Shown here: in pieces, positions 1-6,456 of the stretch
How positions within the stretch are numbered: the first letter of the stretch is position 1
How the letters are laid out: each line of letters starts with the position of its first letter
Assembly (NCBI GenBank): GCA_900317365.1
Contig: ONGM01000019.1
Span: forward strand, 1 to 34,373
Reading direction: 5' to 3'
DNA: 34,373 nt
Source of the DNA: an uncultured Planctomycetota bacterium
GTDB taxonomy: Bacteria > Planctomycetota > Planctomycetia > Pirellulales > Thermoguttaceae
Notes under the pieces: model-generated
Told to the model about the DNA's origin: nothing
Databases searched by the model: none
What the model saw: only the letters and a program-made list of their open reading frames with translations
Program-made: the position numbers and the translations under genes

Positions 1-973
1 CCGACGACTGAGCGTCGCCGCCGATACGTTCTTTTACGGAATACTCTCTTCCCTTCCGATTCTGATACGAGACGACGAGTTCGGCGACGACTCCGACGGA
101 TAGGAGTTGTGCGCCGAGGAGGAGTAGGGCTGCGGAATAGACGACCGCCGGGCGACCGGATAGATGATATTCGGCAAGTCCGAAGCACGGTATACGCGCG
201 GCGATCCAGCGGAGCGCAAGCCAGCAGAGGGACAGACCGCCGAGCCCGAACGAGCATAGTCCAATCGTTCCCAAAAGATGTTGCGGTCGCTGTCCGTACC
301 CGGTGACGAATTTGACCGTGAGAAGGTCGAGAAAGCCTTTGATGAATCGCGTAAAACCGTACTTTGACGCGCCGAATTTTCGCGCTCTATGAGCCACGAC
401 TTTTTCGCCGACTTTGAACCCGCGCGCCGCCGCGAGAACGGGCACGAATCGATGAAGTTCGCCGTAAAGCGTGATCTCGTCGAAGATTTCGCGACGATAA
501 CATTTCATACCGCAGTTGTGGTCGTGGAGCTTAACGCCGGTCAGCCAACTGACAAGTTTATTAAAGACCCGACTCGGCAACACTTTATGCCACGGATCAT
601 GGCGGCGCTTTTTCCATCCACTCACGACGTCGTATCCTGAATCGAGGAGTTCGAGAAATTCCGGAATTTCGTGCGGATCGTCCTGCAGGTCGGCGTCTAG
701 CGTTATGATAATCGGCTTCGTCGCGGAACGGAACCCGACGTCGAGCGCGTCCGCTTTGCCGAAATTGCGGCGGAATCGAATTCCGCGCACGCGCGCGTCT
801 TGACTTACCAGTTCGGAGATAATCGACCAACTGGAATCGGTTGAACCGTCGTCGACGAAGATCAATTCAATTTCAGCGTCGAGCGCCGTTGCAACTTCAA
901 CGATTTCACCGTATAAAGCGCGCAAACTTTCTTCTTCATTAAAGACGGGCACGACTAGGGAATATTCGCGCAT
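1..973 (-). CDS. GT2 family glycosyltransferase, DPM1/GtrB-like (3' end outside window)
   Basis: Probably transfers a sugar from a nucleotide sugar to a polyisoprenyl phosphate at the cytoplasmic membrane. The frame starts at the ATG complement of 971-973, behind GGAG with 8-base spacing, and stays open to base 1, so about 324 residues are visible and the C-terminus is missing. The N-terminal domain shows the GT-A motifs of the DPM1/GtrB group: VVPVFNEEESL near residue 8, FVDDGSTD at about 39-46, the RRNFGKADAL segment, TLDADLQDDP near 90-100 and the ARKFGASKYG segment. Two hydrophobic C-terminal stretches (near LLGTIGLCSFGLGG and YSAALLLLGAQLL) look like the paired membrane helices typical of GtrB-type enzymes. 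It seems to have its own promoter. The sugar and the acceptor cannot be read from the sequence. The family call is firm; the substrate is unknown. Confidence 0.9.
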   Translation of the reverse strand, partial: MREYSLVVPVFNEEESLRALYGEIVEVATALDAEIELIFVDDGSTDSSWSIISELVSQDARVRGIRFRRNFGKADALDVGFRSATKPIIITLDADLQDDPHEIPEFLELLDSGYDVVSGWKKRRHDPWHKVLPSRVFNKLVSWLTGVKLHDHNCGMKCYRREIFDEITLYGELHRFVPVLAAARGFKVGEKVVAHRARKFGASKYGFTRFIKGFLDLLTVKFVTGYGQRPQHLLGTIGLCSFGLGGLSLCWLALRWIAARIPCFGLAEYHLSGRPAVVYSAALLLLGAQLLSVGVVAELVVSYQNRKGREYSVKERIGGDAQSS

Positions 974-1013
974 AACGAAATCTCCAAGACGCCGCGAATT
1001 TGAACTCGCGGAG

Positions 1014-1042
1014 CTTATAAAGTCTTTTACAATTCGAGTTAA
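1014..1042 (-). promoter_or_regulatory. Putative sigma70-like promoter for the GT2 gene
   Basis: On the minus strand, TTAACT (1042-1037) is followed after 17 bases by TATAAG (1019-1014). It sits between the hairpin that follows the upstream phosphatase gene and the GT2 start codon at 973, which would give a leader of about 35 bases. The -35 match is only 4 of 6. Confidence 0.45.
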
Positions 1043-1049
1043 GTATAAA

Positions 1050-1085
1050 GAATCGCGTCTCGACGCGCGCTCGGCGCCGAGACGC
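1050..1085 (-). terminator. Putative intrinsic terminator after the downstream phosphatase gene
   Basis: The 8-bp inverted repeat GCGTCTCG (1055-1062) / CGAGACGC (1078-1085) lies 23 bases beyond the stop of the minus-strand phosphatase gene. On that strand it is followed by GATTCTTTATAC, a moderate T-rich stretch. Its position between a stop codon and the next promoter supports a terminator. Confidence 0.5.
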
Positions 1086-1108
1086 TTACAAGGAGCGAAC
1101 GTCGTCGG

Positions 1109-2029
1109 TTATTTGACTTCGATTACGTTCGCCGGTTTGCCGCGCCAGCATTGCGGCTGTTTGACGCCGAGGACGGCGAGAACGGTCGACGCGCAGTCGA
1201 AATTCGCGAACGAGTCGGTGATTTCGCCTTGCTTAATTCCTTTACCGTAAATAATAAAGGGCGCTTCCATATGGTCGAGCCGCGCTTCGCCGTGCCCTTT
1301 GTCGGAGCCGCCGTGATCCGAAGAGAAGTAGACGACCGTGTCTTTCATCATACCGTTTTCTTCAAGTTTGGCGAGGATTCGACCGACGTATTCGTCGATC
1401 TTCGTCATTTTCGCTTGATATTCCGGCGTACCCCATCCGATCGTGTGTCCGATATGGTCGGGATCGTCGAAGTAGATGAACGTGAAGGTCGATTTCTTAT
1501 CGAGTAGTTCGAGTCCCTTGGCGATAACGAGTTCGTCGGAGGCTTCGACGCTGTCGGCGCTCAGGTAGATCGATTCGTCGACGGCGTCGTTATCGTAGCA
1601 GAATCCGATTCCGTCCCAATTGAAGACGGCGCGGGCGGTGAAACCGGGGATGGCGTCTTTCATAACGCGGAAGAAATCGGGGAAGTAACCGCGCTCGTCG
1701 ACGTAGACGGGCTCGATTTCCGGTTTCTTACTATTCCAGTTGCGGTATCCGTGCATTTCGGAGGGCGCGCCGACCATCATGGTGTGCCAGTTAATGGCGC
1801 TCGAGGAAGGCAGCACGGAGCGCATATGAAGGGTCCACGACCCGCCGTCGCGCATCTTTTTGAGGTTGGGTAGTTCGTCCCATTTGACGTAGTGGGCGCC
1901 AAAACCGTCGGCGCCGATCCATACGACGTGCTTAACGTTAGCAGGGGACTTAGGCGCGTCTTGCGCGTTTGCGGCGGCGACGAAGGCGGCGAAGAGCGCG
2001 ACGGTTAGAACGGCGAGGATTTTTTTCAT
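1109..2029 (-). CDS. Secreted alkaline-phosphatase-superfamily (NPP-like) phosphohydrolase, paralogue 2
   Basis: A predicted exported phosphomonoesterase or phosphodiesterase of the metal-dependent alkaline-phosphatase/nucleotide-pyrophosphatase fold, 306 residues. I chose the ATG at 2029 because it begins a clean Sec signal (MKKILAVLTVALFAAFVAA, cleavage after ANA) and has GGAG upstream; an in-frame start at 2107 would add a charged leader overlapping the previous gene. Visible metal-site motifs are HVVWIGADGFG (first Asp), the nucleophile region LPSSSAINWHTMMVGAPSEMHG, DDPDHIGHTIG (Asp/His) and FSSDHGG (Asp-His). In related NPP enzymes the nucleophile is usually Thr; the aligned residue here is Ser. 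The protein is nearly collinear with the gene immediately upstream and has exactly the same length, so this is a tandem duplicate. The substrate is not determinable. Confidence 0.9.
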   Translation of the reverse strand: MKKILAVLTVALFAAFVAAANAQDAPKSPANVKHVVWIGADGFGAHYVKWDELPNLKKMRDGGSWTLHMRSVLPSSSAINWHTMMVGAPSEMHGYRNWNSKKPEIEPVYVDERGYFPDFFRVMKDAIPGFTARAVFNWDGIGFCYDNDAVDESIYLSADSVEASDELVIAKGLELLDKKSTFTFIYFDDPDHIGHTIGWGTPEYQAKMTKIDEYVGRILAKLEENGMMKDTVVYFSSDHGGSDKGHGEARLDHMEAPFIIYGKGIKQGEITDSFANFDCASTVLAVLGVKQPQCWRGKPANVIEVK

Positions 2030-2064
2030 TTTATGAATATCTCCAATGTTTTGCGGAAGCGCGC

Positions 2065-2985
2065 TTATTTGGTTTCCAAAACGTCGGCCGGCTGACCGCG
2101 CCAGCATTGCGGGGCTTCGACGCCGAAGATGGAGAGGACGGTGGCGGGGCAGTCGAAATTGACGAAGACGTCGGTGATTTCGCCTTTCTTAATTCCTTTT
2201 CCGCAAATGAGGTAAGGGGCTTCCATGTGGTCGAGTCGCCCTTCGCCGTGTCCTTTGCCGGATCCGCCGTGGTCGGAAGAGAAGTAGACGACCGTGTCGT
2301 CGAGCATACCGATTTCTTCCAAGTGTTTGAAAATCTTGCCGATATAGTCGTCGATTTTCGTCATCATCGCCTGATATTCCGGGGTTCCCCAACCGATGGA
2401 GTGCCCCGTGCTGTCCGGTTCGCCGAAGTAAATAAGGGCGTAGGTCGGTTTCGTATCGAGTTGCTTGAGCGCCGTTTGATAGACCGCTTCAATATTGTCG
2501 ACGAAAACTTGATCGTCGACGGCGTCGTTGTCGTAGCAGAATTGAATGCCGTCCCAATTGTAGACGGTCGTGCATCTACAGCCGGGGATGGCGTCTTTCA
2601 GAACGCGGAAGACGTCGGGGAAGTAACCGCGCTCGTTGACGTAGACGGGTTCGATTTCCGGTTTTTTGCTATTCCAGTTTCGGTATCCGTGCATTTCGGA
2701 GGGCGCGCCGACCATCATGGTATGCCAGTTAATGGCGCTGGAAGAGGGCAGGACGGAGCGCATATGGAGGGTCCAGGAACCGTTTTCCTTCATCTTTTTG
2801 AGATTGGGGAGTTCGTCCCAATTGACGTAGTGGGCGCCAAAACCGTCGGAGCCGATCCATACGACGTGTTTCACTCCGATGGGGGATTTCGGGGCGTCTT
2901 GTGCGTTCGCGTCGACAACGGCGCAACTGAATAGGCAGGTCGCGACGAACGCGATCGCGGCGATGTGAAGGAATCTTTTCAACAT
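2065..2985 (-). CDS. Secreted alkaline-phosphatase-superfamily (NPP-like) phosphohydrolase, paralogue 1
   Basis: First gene of the tandem phosphatase pair, also 306 residues and probably co-transcribed with the second (35-base gap). The open frame extends to 3252, but the upstream part is Arg-rich and unlike a protein N-terminus. The ATG at 2985 starts a hydrophobic signal (MLKRFLHIAAIAFVATCLFS) ending in ANAQ, as in the paralogue. A Cys at residue 21 in LFSC could be an imperfect lipobox, so lipidation is possible but less likely than cleavage after ANA. Motifs are metal Asp47 in WIGSDGFG, the nucleophile segment LPSSSAINWHTMMVGAPSEMHG (Ser83 where many NPPs have Thr), GEPDSTGHSIG and FSSDHGGSGKGHGE. 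A GCRC and CYDND region differs from paralogue 2, which may reflect altered specificity. The native substrate is unknown. Confidence 0.9.
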   Translation of the reverse strand: MLKRFLHIAAIAFVATCLFSCAVVDANAQDAPKSPIGVKHVVWIGSDGFGAHYVNWDELPNLKKMKENGSWTLHMRSVLPSSSAINWHTMMVGAPSEMHGYRNWNSKKPEIEPVYVNERGYFPDVFRVLKDAIPGCRCTTVYNWDGIQFCYDNDAVDDQVFVDNIEAVYQTALKQLDTKPTYALIYFGEPDSTGHSIGWGTPEYQAMMTKIDDYIGKIFKHLEEIGMLDDTVVYFSSDHGGSGKGHGEGRLDHMEAPYLICGKGIKKGEITDVFVNFDCPATVLSIFGVEAPQCWRGQPADVLETK

Positions 2986-3084
2986 GGCGAGTCTCGCTTT
3001 TAGGTGGGTTGAACGGCGCAAAGTTGCGCAACCAACGATAGTCGGGTCGCCGCGCGTTCCGTAGCGCGCGACGCGGCTTCCTCC

Positions 3085-3113
3085 ATTGTACGCGCCTTGA
3101 AGCCCGGCGTCAA
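3085..3113 (-). promoter_or_regulatory. Sigma70-like promoter for the phosphatase pair
   Basis: On the minus strand, TTGACG (3113-3108), a 17-base spacer and TACAAT (3090-3085) form a near-consensus promoter. Transcription would start near 3078 and leave a leader of about 93 bases before the ATG at 2985. It is one of the best promoter matches in the window. Confidence 0.65.
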
Positions 3114-3166
3114 ATTGCGGCGGAATTCGGGTCGATTTTCGGCGAATTGTCCCGCGCTGCGTCGTT

Positions 3167-3562
3167 CTACGAGAGATTGTCGTTTCCGATCGCGACAACG
3201 TACGCGATCGCTTCCGTTCGCGTGTGCGTGAGAGAAATTTTCCATTCGACAATTCCGAGTTCTCGCGCGACTTGGAGAGCGCCGCCTTTCAATTCAATGG
3301 CGGGGGCGCCGCTCGGCAGATTGATCGTTTCGATATCGTTCCACGCGACTCCTTTCGCCCACCCGGTTCCGAGCGCTTTCATGACGGCTTCTTTCGCGGC
3401 CCAGCGCGCGGCGAGCGATTCTCCGAAGTTCTTTTTCGCCATGCAGTATTCCCTCTCGCGCGGCGTGTAGACGCGCGCGAGAAACGACTCGCTGTTGCGT
3501 TCGTAAATGGCGACGATACGCGCGATTTCGGTCGCGTCGACTCCGATTCCAACGATTCTCAT
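3167..3562 (-). CDS. acpS: Holo-[acyl-carrier-protein] synthase AcpS
   Basis: Transfers 4'-phosphopantetheine from CoA to the serine of acyl carrier protein, activating it for fatty-acid synthesis; a cytoplasmic trimer in the known family. The 131-residue length fits AcpS (about 120-130). Starting at the ATG at 3562, the N-terminus reads MRIVGIGVDATEI, with Asp9 and Glu58 (in RWAAKEAVMKALG) at the same numbers as the Mg-binding Asp9 and Glu58 of the E. coli enzyme. The ending WKISLTHTRTEAIAYVVA corresponds to the usual SLSHd..yA.A segment. A longer frame to 3619 would add 19 unmotivated residues. No Shine-Dalgarno is visible; a repeated CGCTRTC element lies just upstream. It is separated by 181 bases from the downstream phosphatase pair, which has its own promoter. 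Confidence 0.95.
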   Translation of the reverse strand: MRIVGIGVDATEIARIVAIYERNSESFLARVYTPREREYCMAKKNFGESLAARWAAKEAVMKALGTGWAKGVAWNDIETINLPSGAPAIELKGGALQVARELGIVEWKISLTHTRTEAIAYVVAIGNDNLS

Positions 3563-3563
3563 T

Positions 3564-3598
3564 TTGATAGCGTTTGATATTGACAGCGTTCGATAGCG
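3564..3598 (-). repeat. Three imperfect repeats directly before the acpS start
   Basis: Plus-strand copies are TTGATAGCG (3564-3572), TTGACAGCG (3580-3588) and TCGATAGCG (3590-3598). They occupy the position where a ribosome binding site would lie. The last copy may overlap a weak -10 element that pairs with TTGAAC (3619-3614) at 18-base spacing. They could be an operator, an RNA element or chance. Confidence 0.4.
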
Positions 3599-3623
3599 TC
3601 TAATTTCGACGACGTTCAACCAA

Positions 3624-3669
3624 GAAAAAAGCGCTCCGCGATCGACGCGAAGTCGAAGGGGAGCGCTTT
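3624..3669 (-). terminator. Intrinsic terminator after the DUF1080 gene
   Basis: A perfect 10-bp inverted repeat, AAAGCGCTCC (3628-3637) / GGAGCGCTTT (3660-3669). On the minus strand the second arm runs straight into a T tract (complement of 3625-3630). It lies about 40 bases after the stop at 3709 and insulates acpS from the gene upstream. Confidence 0.85.
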
Positions 3670-3708
3670 ATCGCCGCATTAGGGCTTGCGTGTGATCACG
3701 ACGAGGCG

Positions 3709-4773
3709 CTAGTCGTTGTATTTAATCCAGACGTTGCGGTATTGGACCTTGTTGCCGTGCCCTTGCAGATAGAGGCCGCGAGCTTCTCCGGTCGATTCGG
3801 CTTTTTCATTTTTGCCGCCCGGCGTTTCGTGCTGGAGTTCGGCTTTGTCGTGAACGACGACGCCGTTGTGCTTAACGGTGATAACGGCGTTGGCGACTTT
3901 CTTACCGTTTTCATATTTCGCCGGTTGAACGTCGAAATCGTAGGTTTGCCATTTGAGCGGCGGATAGCACATATTGACGATCGGCTTGAGCTGTTGATAG
4001 AAGCCGGCGCATTCGTTGTTTTCGCCTTCAAGTCCAAAGGAGTCGAGGACTTGGCATTCGTATTCTTCTTGGATGTAGACGCCGGAGTTCGAACGGGCTT
4101 GTCCGAAGGAGGTCGGCATGAAGGAGAGAAGGAATTCGATGTGGAGCGTGTATGGACGCCCGACTTCGAAGGGCTTGAAGCGCGCTTCGGACCAGAAGGC
4201 CTTCTCTTGCGCCGTGCTCAGATTGACTTTTCCGTCGAAGGCGTCGGTGTTTTCGCCGTCGAAGAGTACGATCGCGCCTTCGGGAGCTTTTTGACCAAGG
4301 GTTTCGCTCTCGCGTTCAACGCGTTTCACTTCGGTTTTCTTGGGGAAATCGAAGTAGAGCTTGCCGTCTTCTTGGACGCCGTGAAGAATGCGTTCTTTTT
4401 GCTTGTCGGTAAAGATAACGTTGGGATCTTGTCCTTCCTTTTCTTTACGCGGAATATTCATTTTGACGCCGGTAACGACGAGCTGACCGTCTTTGAGTTC
4501 GCCTTTTCCGAAGAAGCGCGCTTTGGAACGATCCCAGCCGTCGCCGGGGAGTCCGCCTTGGTAACCGATCACGTCGAAGGTTTTTTCGCCGGTCGCGATT
4601 ACTTGATAACCGAAGTTATTCTCCGGTTGGACATATTCGCCCTGAACTTTAAAAGCGTCGACGAATCGACCGTCTTTTTCGATTTCAGCGACGGAAGTGA
4701 ATTCTTGCGCGCAGAGGGACGCGGCGCATAGCGTCGCGGCGATCAACGCGACGAAACTAGCGATTTTTTTCAT
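3709..4773 (-). CDS. Secreted DUF1080 (3-keto-disaccharide hydrolase family) protein
   Basis: A predicted exported protein of 354 residues with a Sec signal (MKKIASFVALIAATLCAASLCAQ). The start is supported by AGGA about 9 bases upstream. Residues 24-160 form an N-terminal region I do not recognise, with DVIGYQGGLPGDGWD and several charged strands. The C-terminal part, about 165-352, has the DUF1080 pattern of a concanavalin-like jelly roll: VLFDGENTDAFDG, RSNSGVYIQEEYECQVLDSFG and the closing strands LYLQGHGNKVQYRNVWIK. Characterised members of this domain family act on 3-keto-glycosides; others are uncharacterised planctomycete secreted proteins. It follows a two-domain DUF1080 gene on the same strand after 112 bases with a hairpin between, and ends in a strong terminator. 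The enzymatic role is inferred from family only. Confidence 0.88.
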   Translation of the reverse strand: MKKIASFVALIAATLCAASLCAQEFTSVAEIEKDGRFVDAFKVQGEYVQPENNFGYQVIATGEKTFDVIGYQGGLPGDGWDRSKARFFGKGELKDGQLVVTGVKMNIPRKEKEGQDPNVIFTDKQKERILHGVQEDGKLYFDFPKKTEVKRVERESETLGQKAPEGAIVLFDGENTDAFDGKVNLSTAQEKAFWSEARFKPFEVGRPYTLHIEFLLSFMPTSFGQARSNSGVYIQEEYECQVLDSFGLEGENNECAGFYQQLKPIVNMCYPPLKWQTYDFDVQPAKYENGKKVANAVITVKHNGVVVHDKAELQHETPGGKNEKAESTGEARGLYLQGHGNKVQYRNVWIKYND

Positions 4774-4825
4774 GTTGAAACGTTCCTGTAAAAGGGAGTC
4801 TGATTACGAGCCTAAATATATGTAG

Positions 4826-4860
4826 CGGACGCTCGCGAAGGTGAATTTCACGAGCGTCCG
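4826..4860 (-). terminator. Hairpin between the two DUF1080 genes, possible (partial) terminator
   Basis: A perfect 10-bp inverted repeat, CGGACGCTCG (4826-4835) / CGAGCGTCCG (4851-4860), with a 15-base loop. It begins 26 bases after the stop at 4886. On the minus strand it is followed by CTACATATATTTA rather than a run of T, so it may be an attenuating or mRNA-protecting stem and not a full terminator. No good promoter is visible after it, which would fit partial read-through into the gene at 4773. Confidence 0.5.
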
Positions 4861-4885
4861 TCTTAGTTTTTAGCGTAGTTCGAAC

Positions 4886-6160
4886 TTAGCGTTCGATGAG
4901 AGCGCGTTGTTCCGGCGTGATCTTAATGACTTGCCAGTTCTTGAACCACATTTGGCCTTGGGAGCCGCCGTGGAGTTGAAGTCCGAGTTTGCCGTCTTTT
5001 TCGATTTGCGGATCGGTGAGATCGACGACGCGGAAGCCGTTCAGGAAGGTAACGACGCGATCGCCGACGGCGGCGACGGCGATTTCGTTCCATTCGTTCT
5101 CGCCTTTATTGCGAATCGTTTCGACGAATTCATCGTCGGCGCCGAGCCAACCGCGTCCGGGGAGACCGGGCCCGCCGGAAGTGTGCCAAATCGCGGCTTC
5201 TTTACCGTTTCCGGCGATTTCGTCTTGGCAACCGCGGAGCAGCCACGGCGTGTCGACTTCGTGAGCGCGGAAGTAGAGCGCGCTATTCACGCCGCCTTTG
5301 AAGACGTAATCGACTTTCGCGACGAAGTCGGCGTACGGAATATGCGAGACGACGAGACCGTCACGCGCTTCCGTGTCGTCGTGCTGACCAACGAGGACGC
5401 CGTCGTCCGTGAAGCTCCAGCATTCGGGTACGAAGGTGTACGCGTCGACGATTTTCCAACCTTCGTCGCCTTTGACGAAGAAGGATTTCCATTCGCTGAC
5501 GCCGAGGTCCTTAACGCGGATGTTCTTCCAGCGGATCGTACCTTGCGTACCTTGGTGAATTTGAAGTCCGAAGAACCCTTCGAAATCTTTGTAATCGAAG
5601 ATATTGGCGACGGGAACGCCGTTGAGCCACGTTCTGAGAGACGGACCGATCGCTTGGATTTCGAGGGAGTTCCAGTCGTCGGCTTTGTACGTTTCGAGCG
5701 ACGCTTTCAGGACGTCGTCGGAGGTATTGTCGAGCCAGACGCGACCTTTCTGATGTCCTCGTCGGCCTTCGTCGTAGATACGCGCGGTATCGGGATCGCC
5801 GGGCGCGATTTCACATTGATAACCGAAGACGCGGTCGGCGTCGGAGATGTGGCTGCGGAATTGCACGCCGGAGTTTCCGGGAACGTCGACTTTGAAATCG
5901 AGCTTCAGAATGAAGTTGCCGTACGATTTTTCGTAAACGAGGAACGTGTTGCCTTCCGTATTGGGAACGCATTCGCCGACGACGCATCCGTCGTCGACCT
6001 TATACTTTGCGGAACCGCCGTGGACAGCCCAGCCGTCGAGGGATTTGCCGTCAAAAATGGAAACGAAACCGTCCTCTTCTTGCGCGCTAACGGTCGAGAC
6101 GGCGGTCGAGCAAGCGACGGTCGCGACGAGCGCGGCGAGGATGCAAAGCATTTTGCGCAT
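4886..6160 (-). CDS. Secreted protein with two tandem DUF1080 domains
   Basis: An exported protein of 424 residues, Sec signal MRKMLCILAALVATVACSTAVS with likely cleavage at VSAQ; AAGGAT lies about 7 bases before the ATG. It carries two DUF1080/3-keto-disaccharide hydrolase domains. The first (about 30-225) has FVSIFDGKSLDGWAVHGG, GNSGVQFRSH, YQCEIAPGDPD and the closing FEGFFGLQIHQGTQGTIRWKN. The second (about 228-415) has NSALYFRAHE, CQDEIAGNGKE, WNEIAVAAVGDRVVTFLNG and the matching close GKLGLQLHGGSQGQMWFKN. Single-domain members are more common, so this is an internal duplication. Promoter and two palindromic sites lie upstream, divergent from the ABC exporter. It could hydrolyse 3-keto sugars or bind glycans. 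Confidence 0.9.
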   Translation of the reverse strand: MRKMLCILAALVATVACSTAVSTVSAQEEDGFVSIFDGKSLDGWAVHGGSAKYKVDDGCVVGECVPNTEGNTFLVYEKSYGNFILKLDFKVDVPGNSGVQFRSHISDADRVFGYQCEIAPGDPDTARIYDEGRRGHQKGRVWLDNTSDDVLKASLETYKADDWNSLEIQAIGPSLRTWLNGVPVANIFDYKDFEGFFGLQIHQGTQGTIRWKNIRVKDLGVSEWKSFFVKGDEGWKIVDAYTFVPECWSFTDDGVLVGQHDDTEARDGLVVSHIPYADFVAKVDYVFKGGVNSALYFRAHEVDTPWLLRGCQDEIAGNGKEAAIWHTSGGPGLPGRGWLGADDEFVETIRNKGENEWNEIAVAAVGDRVVTFLNGFRVVDLTDPQIEKDGKLGLQLHGGSQGQMWFKNWQVIKITPEQRALIER

Positions 6161-6184
6161 ATGATGATCCTTAAAACGCTAGGC

Positions 6185-6217
6185 GTCTATTGTCGAAACA
6201 AGTCTATTGTCGGAACA
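6185..6217. promoter_or_regulatory. Two tandem palindromic sites, candidate operators
   Basis: The 16-base sequence GTCTATTGTCGAAACA (6185-6200) is repeated with one change as GTCTATTGTCGGAACA (6202-6217), a period of 17 bases. Each copy contains a dyad, TTGT-CGAA-ACAA in the first and ATTGT-CGGA-ACAAT in the second. They fall in the leader of the two-domain DUF1080 gene, downstream of its promoter, where a repressor could block transcription. No regulator gene is present in the window. Confidence 0.55.
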
Positions 6218-6273
6218 ATACGACGCGTTTTCATAATTGCGCGTCTTGCGACGCGTGTGTCCAATCGCGGGTT

Positions 6274-6302
6274 ATTATACTCGAGCGAATAGAAAAAATC
6301 AA
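6274..6302 (-). promoter_or_regulatory. Sigma70-like promoter for the DUF1080 genes
   Basis: On the minus strand, TTGATT (6302-6297) and a perfect TATAAT (6279-6274) are separated by 17 bases. Transcription would start near 6267, giving a leader of about 107 bases that contains the tandem palindromes. Confidence 0.65.
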
Positions 6303-6381
6303 ACGGCGCCGCGAAAAGCGCAAAATTTCTTTTGATCGTGCGTCGTTTCCTGGGGGCGGTCGTCGAGACGCGGAAAGAGCG

Positions 6382-6387
6382 TATAAT
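6382..6387 (+). promoter_or_regulatory. Candidate -10 element for the ABC exporter operon
   Basis: A perfect TATAAT lies 70 bases before the ATG at 6457, facing away from the DUF1080 promoter. No convincing -35 box is seen 17 bases upstream (GTCGTC), so an activator may be needed or the call may be wrong. The remainder of 6303-6381 shows nothing else. Confidence 0.45.
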
Positions 6388-6456
6388 GCGAAAAACGAAT
6401 CAACGAACGGCGCTTTTACGCGCGTTTACGCGATAGAATGAAGGATAACGCGACCT

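Noticed and set aside
2986..3252. N-terminal extension of phosphatase paralogue 1
   Set aside because: Arg-rich sequence that overlaps acpS and the TTGACG/TACAAT promoter; the signal peptide starts at 2985.
4907..6292. 461-codon plus-strand open frame opposite the two-domain DUF1080 gene
   Set aside because: It mirrors the real gene; GC-rich codon use leaves few stops on the opposite strand. The encoded sequence has no motifs and no ribosome site.
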